DNA of 64,000 bases, from NCBI GenBank assembly GCA_039033855.1, contig JBCCBV010000012.1, positions 1-64,000 on the forward strand, in the 5' to 3' direction. The position numbers and the translations under genes are program-made. The notes beneath the pieces were generated by a model. That model made no database searches, was not told where the DNA came from, and saw only the letters and a list, made by a program, of their open reading frames with translations. This DNA is from JBCCBV01 sp039033855. Lineage in GTDB: Bacteria; Planctomycetota; Phycisphaerae; Phycisphaerales; Phycisphaeraceae. Shown one piece after another: positions 51,315 to 62,213 of this stretch. Every line of letters begins with the position of its first letter. Position 1 is the first letter of the stretch.

Positions 51315-52292
51315 TCAAGCGGCCAGGGCGTGGCGGGCTTGGGTTCGGTTTTCGGCGCTTGCTTGTTGCTTGGGGCGCGACGCGGCGGCAGGCAGCAGGC
51401 CGGTGCGGTCCAGGCGGCGCTGGAGGAACCCGCCCCATTGCGCGGGGGAGTCGGCCAGGGCGCCGTGAGCCAGGCGGAGCGCTTCGGCGTGCGTCTTTTG
51501 GCGGTATTTCTTGAGAACGTCGTGGAAGCCGGGTTCCGGGATCGCCGCGGCCAAAGCCGGGGTGTGGGCGAGCGCGCGGGCGAGTCGCGACAGCGCACCG
51601 GCGGCCTTGCGCTGGGGCTTCAGGCCTTCGGGCCAGGCGGCTTCGATCCAGCGGAGCGCCTCGGCGAGCCTGGCCGTGTGCCGGTCGAGCAAGGCCCACT
51701 TGGCGGCCGGCGCGTCGGGGTGGCGGGCGGCGTAGATGGCGGCGGCGCGGCAGCGTCGGTAGAGCGTCTTGAGCCCGGGCAAGAGGGCGGCGCTCACGGT
51801 GTCGAACGAATCTGCGCAGGGCCAGAGCTTGGCCCGGCTGCGGGCTTCGGACAGGGCTTCGACCAGGCGGTAGACCCGGCCGTCGGCCAGGCCGTTGCGG
51901 TCCATGCGGGGCGGGCCGAAGTCGGGCGCCACGGCGTTCAGCCGGGCGAACCACGCGTCTGATGAAATTGTGGCGGCCTTGGCGGCCTCTACCACCTGCG
52001 CGAGTTCGCCGTGCAGCGTGCGGGGTCGTTCGACGGTTTCGCGGAGCGACTCAAGCCGGTCTGCGGCGCGTCGCTCGAAGCCGCAGAACGCCTCGCCTGC
52101 GGGCCCGCCGACGCACTCGCCCGCGACGCTGAACCGGACCACCCGCCTGGCGCTGGGCAAAGCTTTACCCGTCAGCTTGGACGGGGCTGCGGTGAGCGCC
52201 GCGATCTCATCGGCCAGCAGACGCACGGCCTGGCGGCGCAGGGTGTTCATCGCGTCGGCCGGGTTGGCGCTGGGGTCGTTGAGCTTCCACAT
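51315..52292 (-). CDS. CHAD-domain-like protein
   Basis: This 325-residue helical protein resembles CHAD domains, which bind polyphosphate through conserved histidines in paired helical bundles. The first half starts ADAMNTLRRQAVRLLADEIA and the second has ALLPGLKTLYRRCRAAAIYA followed by LRWIEAAWPEGLK, close to the second CHAD repeat. Several of the histidines and Lys/Arg pairs expected in CHAD (HxxRKxxK) are replaced, for example by WALLDRHTARLAEA. The C-terminal 60 residues are Gln/Ala-rich. The start at 52292 (MWKLND) is chosen because the longer open frame is Pro/Arg-rich noise. It may have lost polyphosphate binding. Confidence 0.6.
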   Translation of the reverse strand: MWKLNDPSANPADAMNTLRRQAVRLLADEIAALTAAPSKLTGKALPSARRVVRFSVAGECVGGPAGEAFCGFERRAADRLESLRETVERPRTLHGELAQVVEAAKAATISSDAWFARLNAVAPDFGPPRMDRNGLADGRVYRLVEALSEARSRAKLWPCADSFDTVSAALLPGLKTLYRRCRAAAIYAARHPDAPAAKWALLDRHTARLAEALRWIEAAWPEGLKPQRKAAGALSRLARALAHTPALAAAIPEPGFHDVLKKYRQKTHAEALRLAHGALADSPAQWGGFLQRRLDRTGLLPAAASRPKQQASAENRTQARHALAA

Positions 52293-52411
52293 GGGCGAGG
52301 GGGCACTTTTGTTCGGGGCGTGGGGCGGCGAGTGGGCCGATAAGAATCGTCGGCAGGACGGCCGCTGCGGCTGCAATCGTCCATACACTGAAGCGTCCCC
52401 GGAGGCTTGCT

Positions 52412-54976
52412 TTGCCGCGAGAGCGAACCCGAAAATCGAAGACGGCGCCCAGCGAGCGTCTGCTCCAGCGCGGCGCGGTGCGCTGGGCGGCGGTGCGGGC
52501 GGCGCGATGGTCGGGCCCAGCGGCGGCGGTGGTGCTGACGGGGTGCGCGCTGGCGGCGCTGGGGTGGGCCGTAAGCGATCGCGCTTGGCCATGGTGGCTT
52601 GGTTTGGCGGCGGCCGTCGCCGTGGCGGCAGGGGTGGTTGGGCTGGCGTGGTGGCTGCGCCCGGGCGCGACACGGATCGCGGGGTGGCTCGATCACGAAC
52701 TCGGTCTGCAAGACAGCCTGGGCACACGGCTGTACCTGAATCAAGCAGATGGCACTGGCGACCGCGATTTGGCCGAAGACCCGTGGGCTCGGCGGTCTCG
52801 GTGGGATGCGGATCGGCGTTCGGCGGGCCGTGGGGTGGCGGCGGTGGCGCCGTTGCCATGGCGGGGCTCGGCGGCGTGGTGGTCCGGCGGGCTGCTGATT
52901 TATGCCGGCGCCTGCATCTGGGCGCCCGACGCGGCGGCGTGGTGGCGCCAGTCGCAAGCCGAGGCTCAAGCCCAGGCAGATGCCCAAGCGCGGAACACGC
53001 AGAGCCCCGTGCTCGACGCGGTCGAGGTGGCGCAGGCCCGGGCGGAGCTTACGGCCATCGCTCAGGACCTTGCCCCCGACGCTGCGGACGACCTGCTGGC
53101 GCTCGAACGCGAGCTCGGCGAGATGTTCGCGCCCGACGGCGCCGACCCGGCCGACCTTCCCGACCCCGCGGCCCGACTGTCTTCGGTGCATGAACGTCTG
53201 GAAGAGCAAGCGGCGCGCAACGAGCAAGCTCTTGCGTCGCTCGAACGCCGGTTGAGCGCGATCGACTCGGGCGTGTCGGGGCCGGCCGACGATCTTGAAC
53301 GCGCCCTGCGTCGCGGCGACCTGGGTGCGGCCGCTCGGGCCTATGAAGCGTTATCTCAGCAACTCGCGGGGGATTCGCTCGATCCGGCGGATCGAGCGCG
53401 ATTGCAGGAACAAGCCGATCGCCTGGCCGACCAACTTGCCCAAGAGTCCGCGCAGGCCGCACGCGACGCCCAGGCCGCCGACCAGGCGTTGCAGGACTTT
53501 CTACGGGAGCAGCGCGAGTCGGTTGCGCAAAACGCGCAGCGCGGCGACGCGGGAAACGCTTCGGACGCGTTGTCGGAAGCCTCGCCAGATGTTGCGCCAG
53601 ACATTCCTCAGCCAGAGCGAGGCGATTCCGAGGATCCGCCGGCGTCGGAACAATCGGTGCGCGAGCAGGCCGAGCGGCGGGCGCAAGCGCAGGGCGCCGA
53701 CGACGACCAGGCCCGTCAAGCAGGGGAGAGCGCGGCGCAGGAGTTCCGCGACCTCGAAACGCAGCGCCAGGCGGCCGAGCGTGCCTCGGAGTCGCTCGAT
53801 CAGGCGGGGGAGTCGGTGCGTGAACTCGCCGAGCGTGCCGGGGACCCCGCGTCGGATGTTCAGCCGGAATCACCAGGCTCGGAAACTGCGGAGCGGTCGG
53901 GTCAAGAAGCGGGCAGCGAACCGCGTCCGCAACCGGGCCCGCGCGAGGCGACGCCTGAAGCTTCAGGGATCGATTCTGACCAATCCAGCCGCGACGAGAC
54001 AAGCCCCGGTGAAACGAGTCTCGACGAAACCAGGCCGGGCGAAACCGGCCAAGGAGAGCCGACGCCCGAAGGCCCGCGTGAGTCGTCGCAATCGACCGGC
54101 CAGAACGCAACGCCTACGGCCCAGCCGTCGGACGCCGCGCCGCCTTCGTCGGACCAGACCGGCCAAACGCAGGAGCAACGTTCGGGCGAGTCGGGTGAAC
54201 CCGGCGAGCCGGCTTCGTCCGGTGAGTCAGCGCAGCGCGAGCAAGGCACGCCGTCGGGTTCGCCGGACTCACAGCAAAAAGGAGAACCCGCGGCGGAGCC
54301 CACTGCCGAACCCGGGTCGGAGCCCGGGCACGGGGAACCCTCGTCCGAGCCTGGCGATCAGCCCGGCGCGGGGTCGCCGCAAGGTCAGCCGGCTCCATCG
54401 GGGGAGTCAGGCCAATCCGGCGCGCAGCCGTCGGGGCAAGAAGGCGGGCCGGGCCAGAGCCCTTCGCCGCAGCCTGGCGGCGGTGGAGAGCCAAGTGGGG
54501 GTGGTGAACCTGGACAGGGTCTTCAGCGGTTGGCCGAAGAGATCGAGCAGACGCGTCAGCAGGGCCGTGCGGTTGAGCGGTTGGGCGAGGTTGTTCAGCG
54601 GATGAATGGCGGCGGCTCGCCGACGGACGCGCCTTCTGGGGGATACGGCACGGGCACGACGGACCTGGTCCCCGACGCCCCGCGTCAGCCTTGGGAGTTC
54701 GACACCGACGTCGAGCGCGAACGCCGTCAGGGCGAAGGCCGCCAGTGGAGCGCGCCCGCCGCGCTGGACGAAGGCCGGACTAACACGTCGAACCGCGCGT
54801 GGGACCAGCGGGTGACCGAAGCGCGCGACGCCGCCGAACGTGCCGTGGCCGACGACCGTTTGCCCAAGCGGTATCACCAGACGATGCGCGAGTATTTCCG
54901 CCGGCTGCCGGACACGGCTCGGGGTGCGGCGGAGTCTGCGCCGCCGGCCGGGGACACGCCCGAGCCAAGTTCGTAA
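52412..54976 (+). CDS. DUF4175-like membrane protein with long low-complexity linker
   Basis: This 854-residue protein opens the vWA/MoxR cluster. A TTG at 52412 is preceded by GGAGG seven bases upstream. The N-terminal 190 residues hold three hydrophobic helices (about 33-52, 59-80, 150-170) and a domain like those annotated DUF4175. A long coiled coil (about 195-430, Gln/Ala/Glu/Asp-rich) and some 250 residues of Ser/Pro/Gly/Glu/Gln low-complexity sequence follow. A conserved C-terminal segment ends the protein (WSAPAALDEGRTNTSNRAWD, KRYHQTMREYFRRLP). It may be the structural scaffold for the neighbouring vWA proteins. No enzyme motif is seen. Confidence 0.78.
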   Translation: MPRERTRKSKTAPSERLLQRGAVRWAAVRAARWSGPAAAVVLTGCALAALGWAVSDRAWPWWLGLAAAVAVAAGVVGLAWWLRPGATRIAGWLDHELGLQDSLGTRLYLNQADGTGDRDLAEDPWARRSRWDADRRSAGRGVAAVAPLPWRGSAAWWSGGLLIYAGACIWAPDAAAWWRQSQAEAQAQADAQARNTQSPVLDAVEVAQARAELTAIAQDLAPDAADDLLALERELGEMFAPDGADPADLPDPAARLSSVHERLEEQAARNEQALASLERRLSAIDSGVSGPADDLERALRRGDLGAAARAYEALSQQLAGDSLDPADRARLQEQADRLADQLAQESAQAARDAQAADQALQDFLREQRESVAQNAQRGDAGNASDALSEASPDVAPDIPQPERGDSEDPPASEQSVREQAERRAQAQGADDDQARQAGESAAQEFRDLETQRQAAERASESLDQAGESVRELAERAGDPASDVQPESPGSETAERSGQEAGSEPRPQPGPREATPEASGIDSDQSSRDETSPGETSLDETRPGETGQGEPTPEGPRESSQSTGQNATPTAQPSDAAPPSSDQTGQTQEQRSGESGEPGEPASSGESAQREQGTPSGSPDSQQKGEPAAEPTAEPGSEPGHGEPSSEPGDQPGAGSPQGQPAPSGESGQSGAQPSGQEGGPGQSPSPQPGGGGEPSGGGEPGQGLQRLAEEIEQTRQQGRAVERLGEVVQRMNGGGSPTDAPSGGYGTGTTDLVPDAPRQPWEFDTDVERERRQGEGRQWSAPAALDEGRTNTSNRAWDQRVTEARDAAERAVADDRLPKRYHQTMREYFRRLPDTARGAAESAPPAGDTPEPSS

Positions 54977-54994
54977 CTCTTTCGGGGCCGTGGT

Positions 54995-57900
54995 TTGCTG
55001 CATCGATCCTTCGAAGACCCTGGTTGGCTCTGGCTCGGGCTGCTGCTGATCCCGCTGATGGGGTTTGGCTGGCGGACGTTCGCCGGGCTGGGTTCCACTC
55101 GGCGGTGGCTGGCGCTTGGGCTGCGGTCGGCGGTTGTGATTACGGCGGTGCTTCTGCTGGCCGGGCCGCGGTGGTCGGACACGGCGTCGGACCTGACCGT
55201 AGTGGCGGTGGTGGACCGGTCCGAATCGGTGCGCCGCTTCGCCGAGCGCGGGCTCGAAGGCCGGGGCAGCGTTGGCCCCAACCGATCGATCGAAGCCTGG
55301 GCCGGCGCGTGGGTCGACGAAGCTTCGGACGACCGGCGGCCTGAGGACCGCGTGGGGTGGGTCGGGTTCGACGGCGAAGCGTGGATCGACCGCCTGCCCG
55401 CCGCGTCGTGGGTGTTTGACGATGCACTGGCGGTGGAGTCGGCGCTTTCGCCCGTGACGGGCAGCGACCTTGCGGCGGCGATCGAACTCGGCCTGGCTTC
55501 GCACGTGGGCGACGGCGGCCTGCGCTTGATGCTGGTGTCCGACGGCAACGACACGTCGGGCCGTGCGATCGAGGCGGCGCGGCTGGCCGCGGCGGCGGGG
55601 GTGCCGATCGACGTGGCGCCGCTGCGGTATCGCGTGGGGGACGACGTGCGCGTGGACGGCGTGTATGCGCCCCGGCGGATCGGCCTGGGGCAAACCGGGC
55701 AGGTACGGGTGGTGCTCCGGGCCGCGCGGCCTTCGGCCGGCCGGCTGCTGTTGCGTCAAGACGGGCGCTGGTTGACCGGCGGGGTGGCGGTGACGCCCGA
55801 CGACTGGACCGAAGATCAAGACGGCGGCGTGGTGCTGCTGCGCAGCCTGGACGTGGCGTTCGACGACGAACGGCCGACGCGCTTCGAGGCGGTGTTCGAG
55901 CCGGAGGACGCCGAGTCGACCGACGCCGTGGCCACCAACAACGCGGCCGAGGCGATCACGCTGGTGGACGGGCCGGGCAAGGTGCTGCTGGTCGATGGCG
56001 AAGGCGGCGCCGCCGGGGGCGTGTTGGCCCAGGCGCTGCGTCGGCGGGGGGCGCAGGTCGATCGGGTGGCGACGTCGGCGATCCCCTCGCGTTTATCAGA
56101 ATTATTGGGCTACCGGGCGGTGATCTTCCAGAACGTGCCTTACGCGGCGATCTCGCGCACGGCTGAGCAGGCGCTCGTGGACTACGTGCACGACTTTGGC
56201 GGCGGGTTTGCGATGGTGGGCGGGCCGCAGTCGTTCGGGGCCGGCGGGTGGACCTACAGCCTGACCGACGCGGCGCTGCTGCCGGTGACGTGCGAGATCC
56301 CCGCGCAAACGCTGCTGCCGTCGGGCGCGCTGGTGCTGGTGATTGACCGGTCGGGGTCGATGAGCGCGCCGGTGGGTCAGAGCGGCCAGTCGCAGCAAGA
56401 GGTCGCTGGCGAAGCGGCGATTCTGGCGATGCAGACGCTGTTCCCGCAAGACTTGGCCGGGGTGGTGGCGTTCGAATCCGAAGCCCAGTGGGTGGTGCCG
56501 CTGGGCCCGAACAACGTCGAGCGGTCCGCGGAGCAGGTCCGGTCGATCCGGCCGGGCGGCGGCACGAATATCGCGCCCGGTTTGGCGCTGGCGTATCGCG
56601 CGTTGGCGTCATCGGCGGTCGAAGACCAAGCGCTCCGCCACGTGCTGCTGCTGACCGATGGCGGGGCGCCGAGCGACGGGCTTATCGAAGCCGCGCAGAC
56701 GTACGCGGATCAGGGCATCTCGCTGTCGGTGGTGGGCGTGGGCGCGTCGGGCACGCAGCGCTTCTTGTTGGAAGACCTGGCCAAAGCGGGCGGCGGCGTT
56801 TATTACGACGTGGCCGATCCGACACGGCTGCCGCAGATCTTCATTAAGGAAGCGCTGACGATCCGCCGAAACCTGGTGCGCGAGGCCGAGTTCGTGCCGG
56901 TGCGCGGGCCGATCGCCAGCCCGGTGACCGCGGGGCTGACCGCGGCGCCGCCGTTGCAAGGGCTGGTTATCACCGGGCAGCGCAACGACGGTCTGACCTT
57001 CACGCCGTTGCTCGGGCCCGAGGGCGAGCCGTTGTTCGCGCACCGGCAGGTCGGGTTGGGGCGCAGCGCGGCGTTTACGTCGGACGCCACCGCGCGGTGG
57101 GCCGGGGATTGGCTGGTGTGGGAAGGGTTCGCCGACTTTTGGAAGCGCACGGTGGACCTGGTAGCCCGCCCGCCCGAGGTGCGCACGCACGAGTTCGCCA
57201 TGACGCCCGCGGCGCAGGGGCAGTCGCTCGAGCTGCGGTTAGAGGTTTTCGACGAACCGGGCATGGCGCCGGTCCGGCGGGTGCTGGGCGCGGTGGCTGC
57301 GCCGCAAGGCGGGTCAACCACGGTGGCGCTCGAGCGCACCGGGCCGTCCACGTTTGTCGGTTCGATTAACGCGGAAGACCGCGGCGCGTACCTGGCGATG
57401 CTGCGCATCGAACGGGTCGACGGGCGGGCCGAGTCCATCTCGACCACCGCCAGCGTGCGCGACTCGGCGGAACTCGCGGCGCCGCGCGACAACCTGCCGT
57501 TGTTGCAGCAGATCGCCGAGATCACCGGCGGCCGGGTGCTCGACGTTTCCGCGCCGGCGGCCGGGGCGCTGTTCGCCGGCGATCGATCGTTCGAGTCGCG
57601 ACGGCCTAAGGCGGTGCGGTGGCAGCTTGCGCCGTGGTTGCTGGCGCTGCTGCTGCTGGACGTGGCGAACCGCCGGGTGGCCTGGCGGCCCGAGTCGTGG
57701 TCGGCGGTCGCGCGGGCGGCGCTCGGAGCGCTCGGCGGGTCTGGGGTGCGGCGCGAGCCAGTCATCGCGACCGCGGGCTGGTCTGGGCCCCGGGCTGCGA
57801 CTGCGACCGCGGGTGTGGCCGAGCAGGCACGGGAGACCGCCAGGCGGCGCGACGCGGCGCGACGGCCGGATCGAAAAGCGGTGAGCAGCGTTGTCGATGA

Positions 57901-58099
57901 CTCCGCCCAGGTGAGCCGCCGTTCCTCGCTGGACAAGCCCGGGGCGGGTGCGCAGTCGCCTTCGCCTTCGCCGTCTACCGCGACCGATGCGGCGAACGCA
58001 TCGGAGGCCGCCCCCGAGTCGGGCATGCAGCGGTTGCTCGAGGCTCGCCGACGGGCCCGCGAACGCATGGACGGCGACGACTCGGCTGAATCGCGCTGA
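54995..58099 (+). CDS. Membrane protein with two von Willebrand A domains and a glutamine-amidotransferase-like insert
   Basis: This 1034-residue protein begins with BatA-like membrane helices (about 11-25 and 40-57). The first vWA domain has VVDRSES (MIDAS Asp74) and LMLVSDGNDTSG; the second, at about 445-620, has VLVIDRSGSMS (Asp451), GGGTNIAPGL and LLTDGG. Between them, around 325-430, a class-I glutamine-amidotransferase-like fold (KVLLVDGEGG, YVHDFGGGFAMVGGPQSFGAGG) lacks a clear catalytic Cys. A C-terminal membrane helix (LAPWLLALLLLDVANRR) and a disordered tail finish it. The TTG start has no good ribosome-binding site, but no better one exists. It is probably a partner of the MoxR ATPase. 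Confidence 0.85.
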   Translation: MLHRSFEDPGWLWLGLLLIPLMGFGWRTFAGLGSTRRWLALGLRSAVVITAVLLLAGPRWSDTASDLTVVAVVDRSESVRRFAERGLEGRGSVGPNRSIEAWAGAWVDEASDDRRPEDRVGWVGFDGEAWIDRLPAASWVFDDALAVESALSPVTGSDLAAAIELGLASHVGDGGLRLMLVSDGNDTSGRAIEAARLAAAAGVPIDVAPLRYRVGDDVRVDGVYAPRRIGLGQTGQVRVVLRAARPSAGRLLLRQDGRWLTGGVAVTPDDWTEDQDGGVVLLRSLDVAFDDERPTRFEAVFEPEDAESTDAVATNNAAEAITLVDGPGKVLLVDGEGGAAGGVLAQALRRRGAQVDRVATSAIPSRLSELLGYRAVIFQNVPYAAISRTAEQALVDYVHDFGGGFAMVGGPQSFGAGGWTYSLTDAALLPVTCEIPAQTLLPSGALVLVIDRSGSMSAPVGQSGQSQQEVAGEAAILAMQTLFPQDLAGVVAFESEAQWVVPLGPNNVERSAEQVRSIRPGGGTNIAPGLALAYRALASSAVEDQALRHVLLLTDGGAPSDGLIEAAQTYADQGISLSVVGVGASGTQRFLLEDLAKAGGGVYYDVADPTRLPQIFIKEALTIRRNLVREAEFVPVRGPIASPVTAGLTAAPPLQGLVITGQRNDGLTFTPLLGPEGEPLFAHRQVGLGRSAAFTSDATARWAGDWLVWEGFADFWKRTVDLVARPPEVRTHEFAMTPAAQGQSLELRLEVFDEPGMAPVRRVLGAVAAPQGGSTTVALERTGPSTFVGSINAEDRGAYLAMLRIERVDGRAESISTTASVRDSAELAAPRDNLPLLQQIAEITGGRVLDVSAPAAGALFAGDRSFESRRPKAVRWQLAPWLLALLLLDVANRRVAWRPESWSAVARAALGALGGSGVRREPVIATAGWSGPRAATATAGVAEQARETARRRDAARRPDRKAVSSVVDDSAQVSRRSSLDKPGAGAQSPSPSPSTATDAANASEAAPESGMQRLLEARRRARERMDGDDSAESR

Positions 58100-58196
58100 T
58101 GCACGCGCCTCCGGCGAGCGCGATACGCATGTCCACCCTGCCGAGCGGGGCCGCAGGGCGTATGGTTCTCGCTCCCGCTGGACGACGGAACCCAAG

Positions 58197-59240
<1,044 letters not shown>

Positions 59241-59296
59241 TCGGTGGCTGGACCTTCGCCGATGTGTGCTGCGCTTGTCCCTGAAGGTTCTGACCC

Positions 59297-60193
59297 ATGC
59301 CCGAAGCCGAACCGCTGATCACGCCGGAGTTGTCGGCCCGGCTCGACCGGCTGGACCTGCGCAGCGCGCGGGTGCTGCCCGGCGGGATGCAGGGCGAGCG
59401 TCGTAGCAAGAAGCGCGGGCGGAGCGTGGAGTTCGCCGACTTCCGGCCTTATGCGGTGGGCGACGACCTGCGGCGCATCGATTGGAACCTGTACGCGCGC
59501 CTCGACCGGCTGATCATGCGCGAGTTCTACGAAGAGCAAGACCTTGCGGTGGCGCTGGCGATCGACGTGTCGGCGTCGATGGGGTACGGGGGGCCCTCGA
59601 AGCTGCTGTTCGCTCAGCGCATCGTGGCGGCGCTCGGGCACGTGGCGCTGTCGCGTTTGAACCGCACGGGTTTCTTCGCCCTTGGCGACGGGGTCGATGG
59701 GCAGTTGGCGTGGCTGCGTGGTCGTCGGCCGATGGCCGAAGCGATGGCGGTCTTGGGGTCGCTCGAAGCCGAAGGCGCGGGCGACATCGGCCGGGCGTCG
59801 CGCAGGCTGGCCCCGCTGATCCCGCGGGCCGGGGTGGTGGTGCTGGTGGGCGATTTTTACGACCGCGATGCGCTCGATACGGCACTGCGTGTGTTGTCGG
59901 CCGGGCGTTGCGACGTGTACGTGTTGCAGGTGCTTTCGCCGGAAGAACTCGAGCCGGAGTCGGCGGGGTATTCGGGCGACCTGCGCTTGACCGACGTGGA
60001 GACGGGCGCCGTGGCCCCGGTGACGATGGGCGCGGCGCTCTACAAGCGGTATCGCCAGCGGTTGGCGTCGTTCCTCGATCAGACGCGCGAGACGTGCGAC
60101 CGGCTGGGCGCGCGGCACGCGCTGCTGCGCAGCGATGCGTCGGTGGCGGACGTGGTGCTCGGCGACTTGCGGCGCCTGGGCGTGGTGGGGTAG
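59297..60193 (+). CDS. DUF58-domain protein
   Basis: This 298-residue protein has the DUF58 signature FADFRPYAVGDDLRRIDWNL and a vWA-like fold with LAIDVSASMGY at its metal site. Proteins of this family always accompany MoxR ATPases. It carries no N-terminal membrane helix, unlike several homologues, so it is probably soluble. It is four bases from the BatA-like gene and will be co-translated. Its function remains unassigned beyond a substrate or adaptor role for MoxR. Confidence 0.93.
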   Translation: MPEAEPLITPELSARLDRLDLRSARVLPGGMQGERRSKKRGRSVEFADFRPYAVGDDLRRIDWNLYARLDRLIMREFYEEQDLAVALAIDVSASMGYGGPSKLLFAQRIVAALGHVALSRLNRTGFFALGDGVDGQLAWLRGRRPMAEAMAVLGSLEAEGAGDIGRASRRLAPLIPRAGVVVLVGDFYDRDALDTALRVLSAGRCDVYVLQVLSPEELEPESAGYSGDLRLTDVETGAVAPVTMGAALYKRYRQRLASFLDQTRETCDRLGARHALLRSDASVADVVLGDLRRLGVVG

Positions 60194-60197
60194 CGCG

Positions 60198-62213
60198 ATG
60201 ACGTTCCTGGCTCTTCCCGCTGCGCTGCTGGCCGCCGGTCTGACCGTACCGGTGGTGACGGCGCTCTATGTGCTTAAGCTCCGGCGGACGCCGGCGGCGG
60301 CGCCATCGACTTTGCTGTGGGCCCAGGCGGTGCACGACCTGGAGGCGAACACGCCGTTCCAGCGCTTCCGCAACCGGCTGCTGTTCTGGCTCCAACTGTT
60401 GGCGTTGTTGCTGCTTCTGTTGGCGGTGGCCCGGCCGGCGCTCGAGGGGGAGTCGGCGCCCAAGGGGCGGGCGGTAGTGGTGATCGACCGCTCGGCATCG
60501 ATGAACACGGTCGATCCCGGCTTCACCACGACCCGGTTGGAGCGTGCGCAAGCGCGTGCGCTCGAACTGATTGACGGCCTGGCCGAAGCGTCGGGCGACG
60601 GCGCCGCGGTGCTGGTGTTTGCCGAGTCGGCCGAGTTTCAAACCGACTTCACCCGCGACGCCGGCCGTCTGCGGGGCGCGGTCGAGCGCGTAACTCCGAC
60701 GGATCAGCGCAGCCGGTTCGATGCGGTGGCCGCGCTGCTGGGGGGCATGGCCGAGGGCGGAGGCCCGCCGATTACCGCGTTGGTGCTGAGCGACGGGGCG
60801 TTCGCGCCGCCGGCGATGCGCCCGGGGCTTGCGGAGGTAGCCTGGCGGTATGGGCGTATCGGGCCCGAGGCCGAATCGAGCGGCGAGGCTTCGGAGGGCA
60901 ACCTGGGCGTGGTTGGGGTTTCGGCCCGGCGTTCGGTCGACGAGCCCGAGCGCGTGGAGGTGCTGGTGTCTTTGGTGAACACTTCGACGACGGCGGTGTC
61001 GGCCACGCTGGTGCTTTCGATTGACGGCCGGCCCGGCGCGGTGGCCACGCGCAGCGTCGACGTTCCCGGCGCGGGCGACGCGCAAGACGCCGATGCAGAG
61101 CCGGGCAAGGCGTCGGCGATCGTCCGCCTGACGTTGCCCGACACGGGCGTGCTGCGGGTGGCGGCTTCGCCCGGCGGCGACCTGGAGTCGGACGACACGG
61201 CCTGGCTGGTGCTGCCCGAGCGGCGCAGCTTGCGGGTCTTGGCCGTCGGCCCGGGCCTCGGTTACGCGCGGGCGGCGGCGGAGGCGATCCCCGGCGTGCG
61301 GGTGGAGGCGATGTCGATCGAGGCGTTTGGGGCGCTCGGCCCGGCCGACCTCGTGCGCAACCGCCAGGCGGGCACGGGGTACGACGCGGCGCTGCTTGGC
61401 GACGGGGCGTTTTCGAGTTTGCCCGCGCTGCCGACGTTGTCGTTTGGCGTGGAAGTCCCGGTGCAGGGGTTGCGGCTCGTTCCGCCGGAGGCCAAAGGGC
61501 GGGCGTCTGCCTGGCTCGACTGGGACCGCGGGCACCCGGTGCTGGCGAACCTCGAACTGGCCGACCTGACGCTGTACGACCCGGGCCGTTGGGTGCTTCC
61601 TGCGTCGGCGGAGTCGCTCGGGGTGGGTCTAGAAGGGCCGGTGCTGGCCGGGGTCAAGGACGGCGGGGTTCGGCGGTTGGCGTTGAGCTTTGCGTTGTCG
61701 CAGACGGATTGGCCGTTGTACGTGAGCTTCCCGGCGTTTATGGACAACGCTTTGCGGTGGCTGACGCTGGACCCCGGCGCGGCGGGGCGGTTTGTGCGCA
61801 CGGGGGTCGTGTCGCGGTTTGAGCGTGCCGTAGGCGCGGGCGAAGAATCGCGCGAGGTGGTTTGGCAGGGCCCGGAACGTCTGGCGTCTCCGCCGATGGG
61901 CGACGGCCGCGGCGACCTGCTGTTCGGCCCGGCGGATCGTGCGGGGCTCTACCGGGCCGAGCCGGCCGAAGCGGTTCTGCCGGGCGACCGTGTAGTGGCG
62001 GTCAACCTGTGCGATGCGCAAGAATCGGACAACCGGGCCGCGGCGAGCCTGGTGATTGCGGCGTCGGCGGGCACGCCGGGGGCATCGACCACGGCCGAGG
62101 TGATTGGGGACTCGCGGCGCGAGTTGTGGACGTGGTTGGTCGCCGCAGCGATCGCGGTGTTGTGCGTGGAATGGCTGGTTTACGGGTTGCGGTCGCGCGC
62201 TTCGCTGGCGTGA
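60198..62213 (+). CDS. BatA-like membrane protein with vWA domain
   Basis: This 671-residue protein starts with two membrane helices (LALPAALLAAGLTVPVVTAL and LLFWLQLLALLLLLLAVARP) separated by the short basic loop typical of BatA N termini. A vWA domain begins at VVVIDRSASM (Asp97) with ITALVLSDGAFAPP. About 380 residues of periplasmic or cytoplasmic beta domains follow, similar in layout to the double-vWA protein, and a last membrane helix is ELWTWLVAAAIAVLCVEWLV. It ends the cluster and overlaps the convergent LuxR gene by 34 bp. Confidence 0.9.
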   Translation: MTFLALPAALLAAGLTVPVVTALYVLKLRRTPAAAPSTLLWAQAVHDLEANTPFQRFRNRLLFWLQLLALLLLLLAVARPALEGESAPKGRAVVVIDRSASMNTVDPGFTTTRLERAQARALELIDGLAEASGDGAAVLVFAESAEFQTDFTRDAGRLRGAVERVTPTDQRSRFDAVAALLGGMAEGGGPPITALVLSDGAFAPPAMRPGLAEVAWRYGRIGPEAESSGEASEGNLGVVGVSARRSVDEPERVEVLVSLVNTSTTAVSATLVLSIDGRPGAVATRSVDVPGAGDAQDADAEPGKASAIVRLTLPDTGVLRVAASPGGDLESDDTAWLVLPERRSLRVLAVGPGLGYARAAAEAIPGVRVEAMSIEAFGALGPADLVRNRQAGTGYDAALLGDGAFSSLPALPTLSFGVEVPVQGLRLVPPEAKGRASAWLDWDRGHPVLANLELADLTLYDPGRWVLPASAESLGVGLEGPVLAGVKDGGVRRLALSFALSQTDWPLYVSFPAFMDNALRWLTLDPGAAGRFVRTGVVSRFERAVGAGEESREVVWQGPERLASPPMGDGRGDLLFGPADRAGLYRAEPAEAVLPGDRVVAVNLCDAQESDNRAAASLVIAASAGTPGASTTAEVIGDSRRELWTWLVAAAIAVLCVEWLVYGLRSRASLA

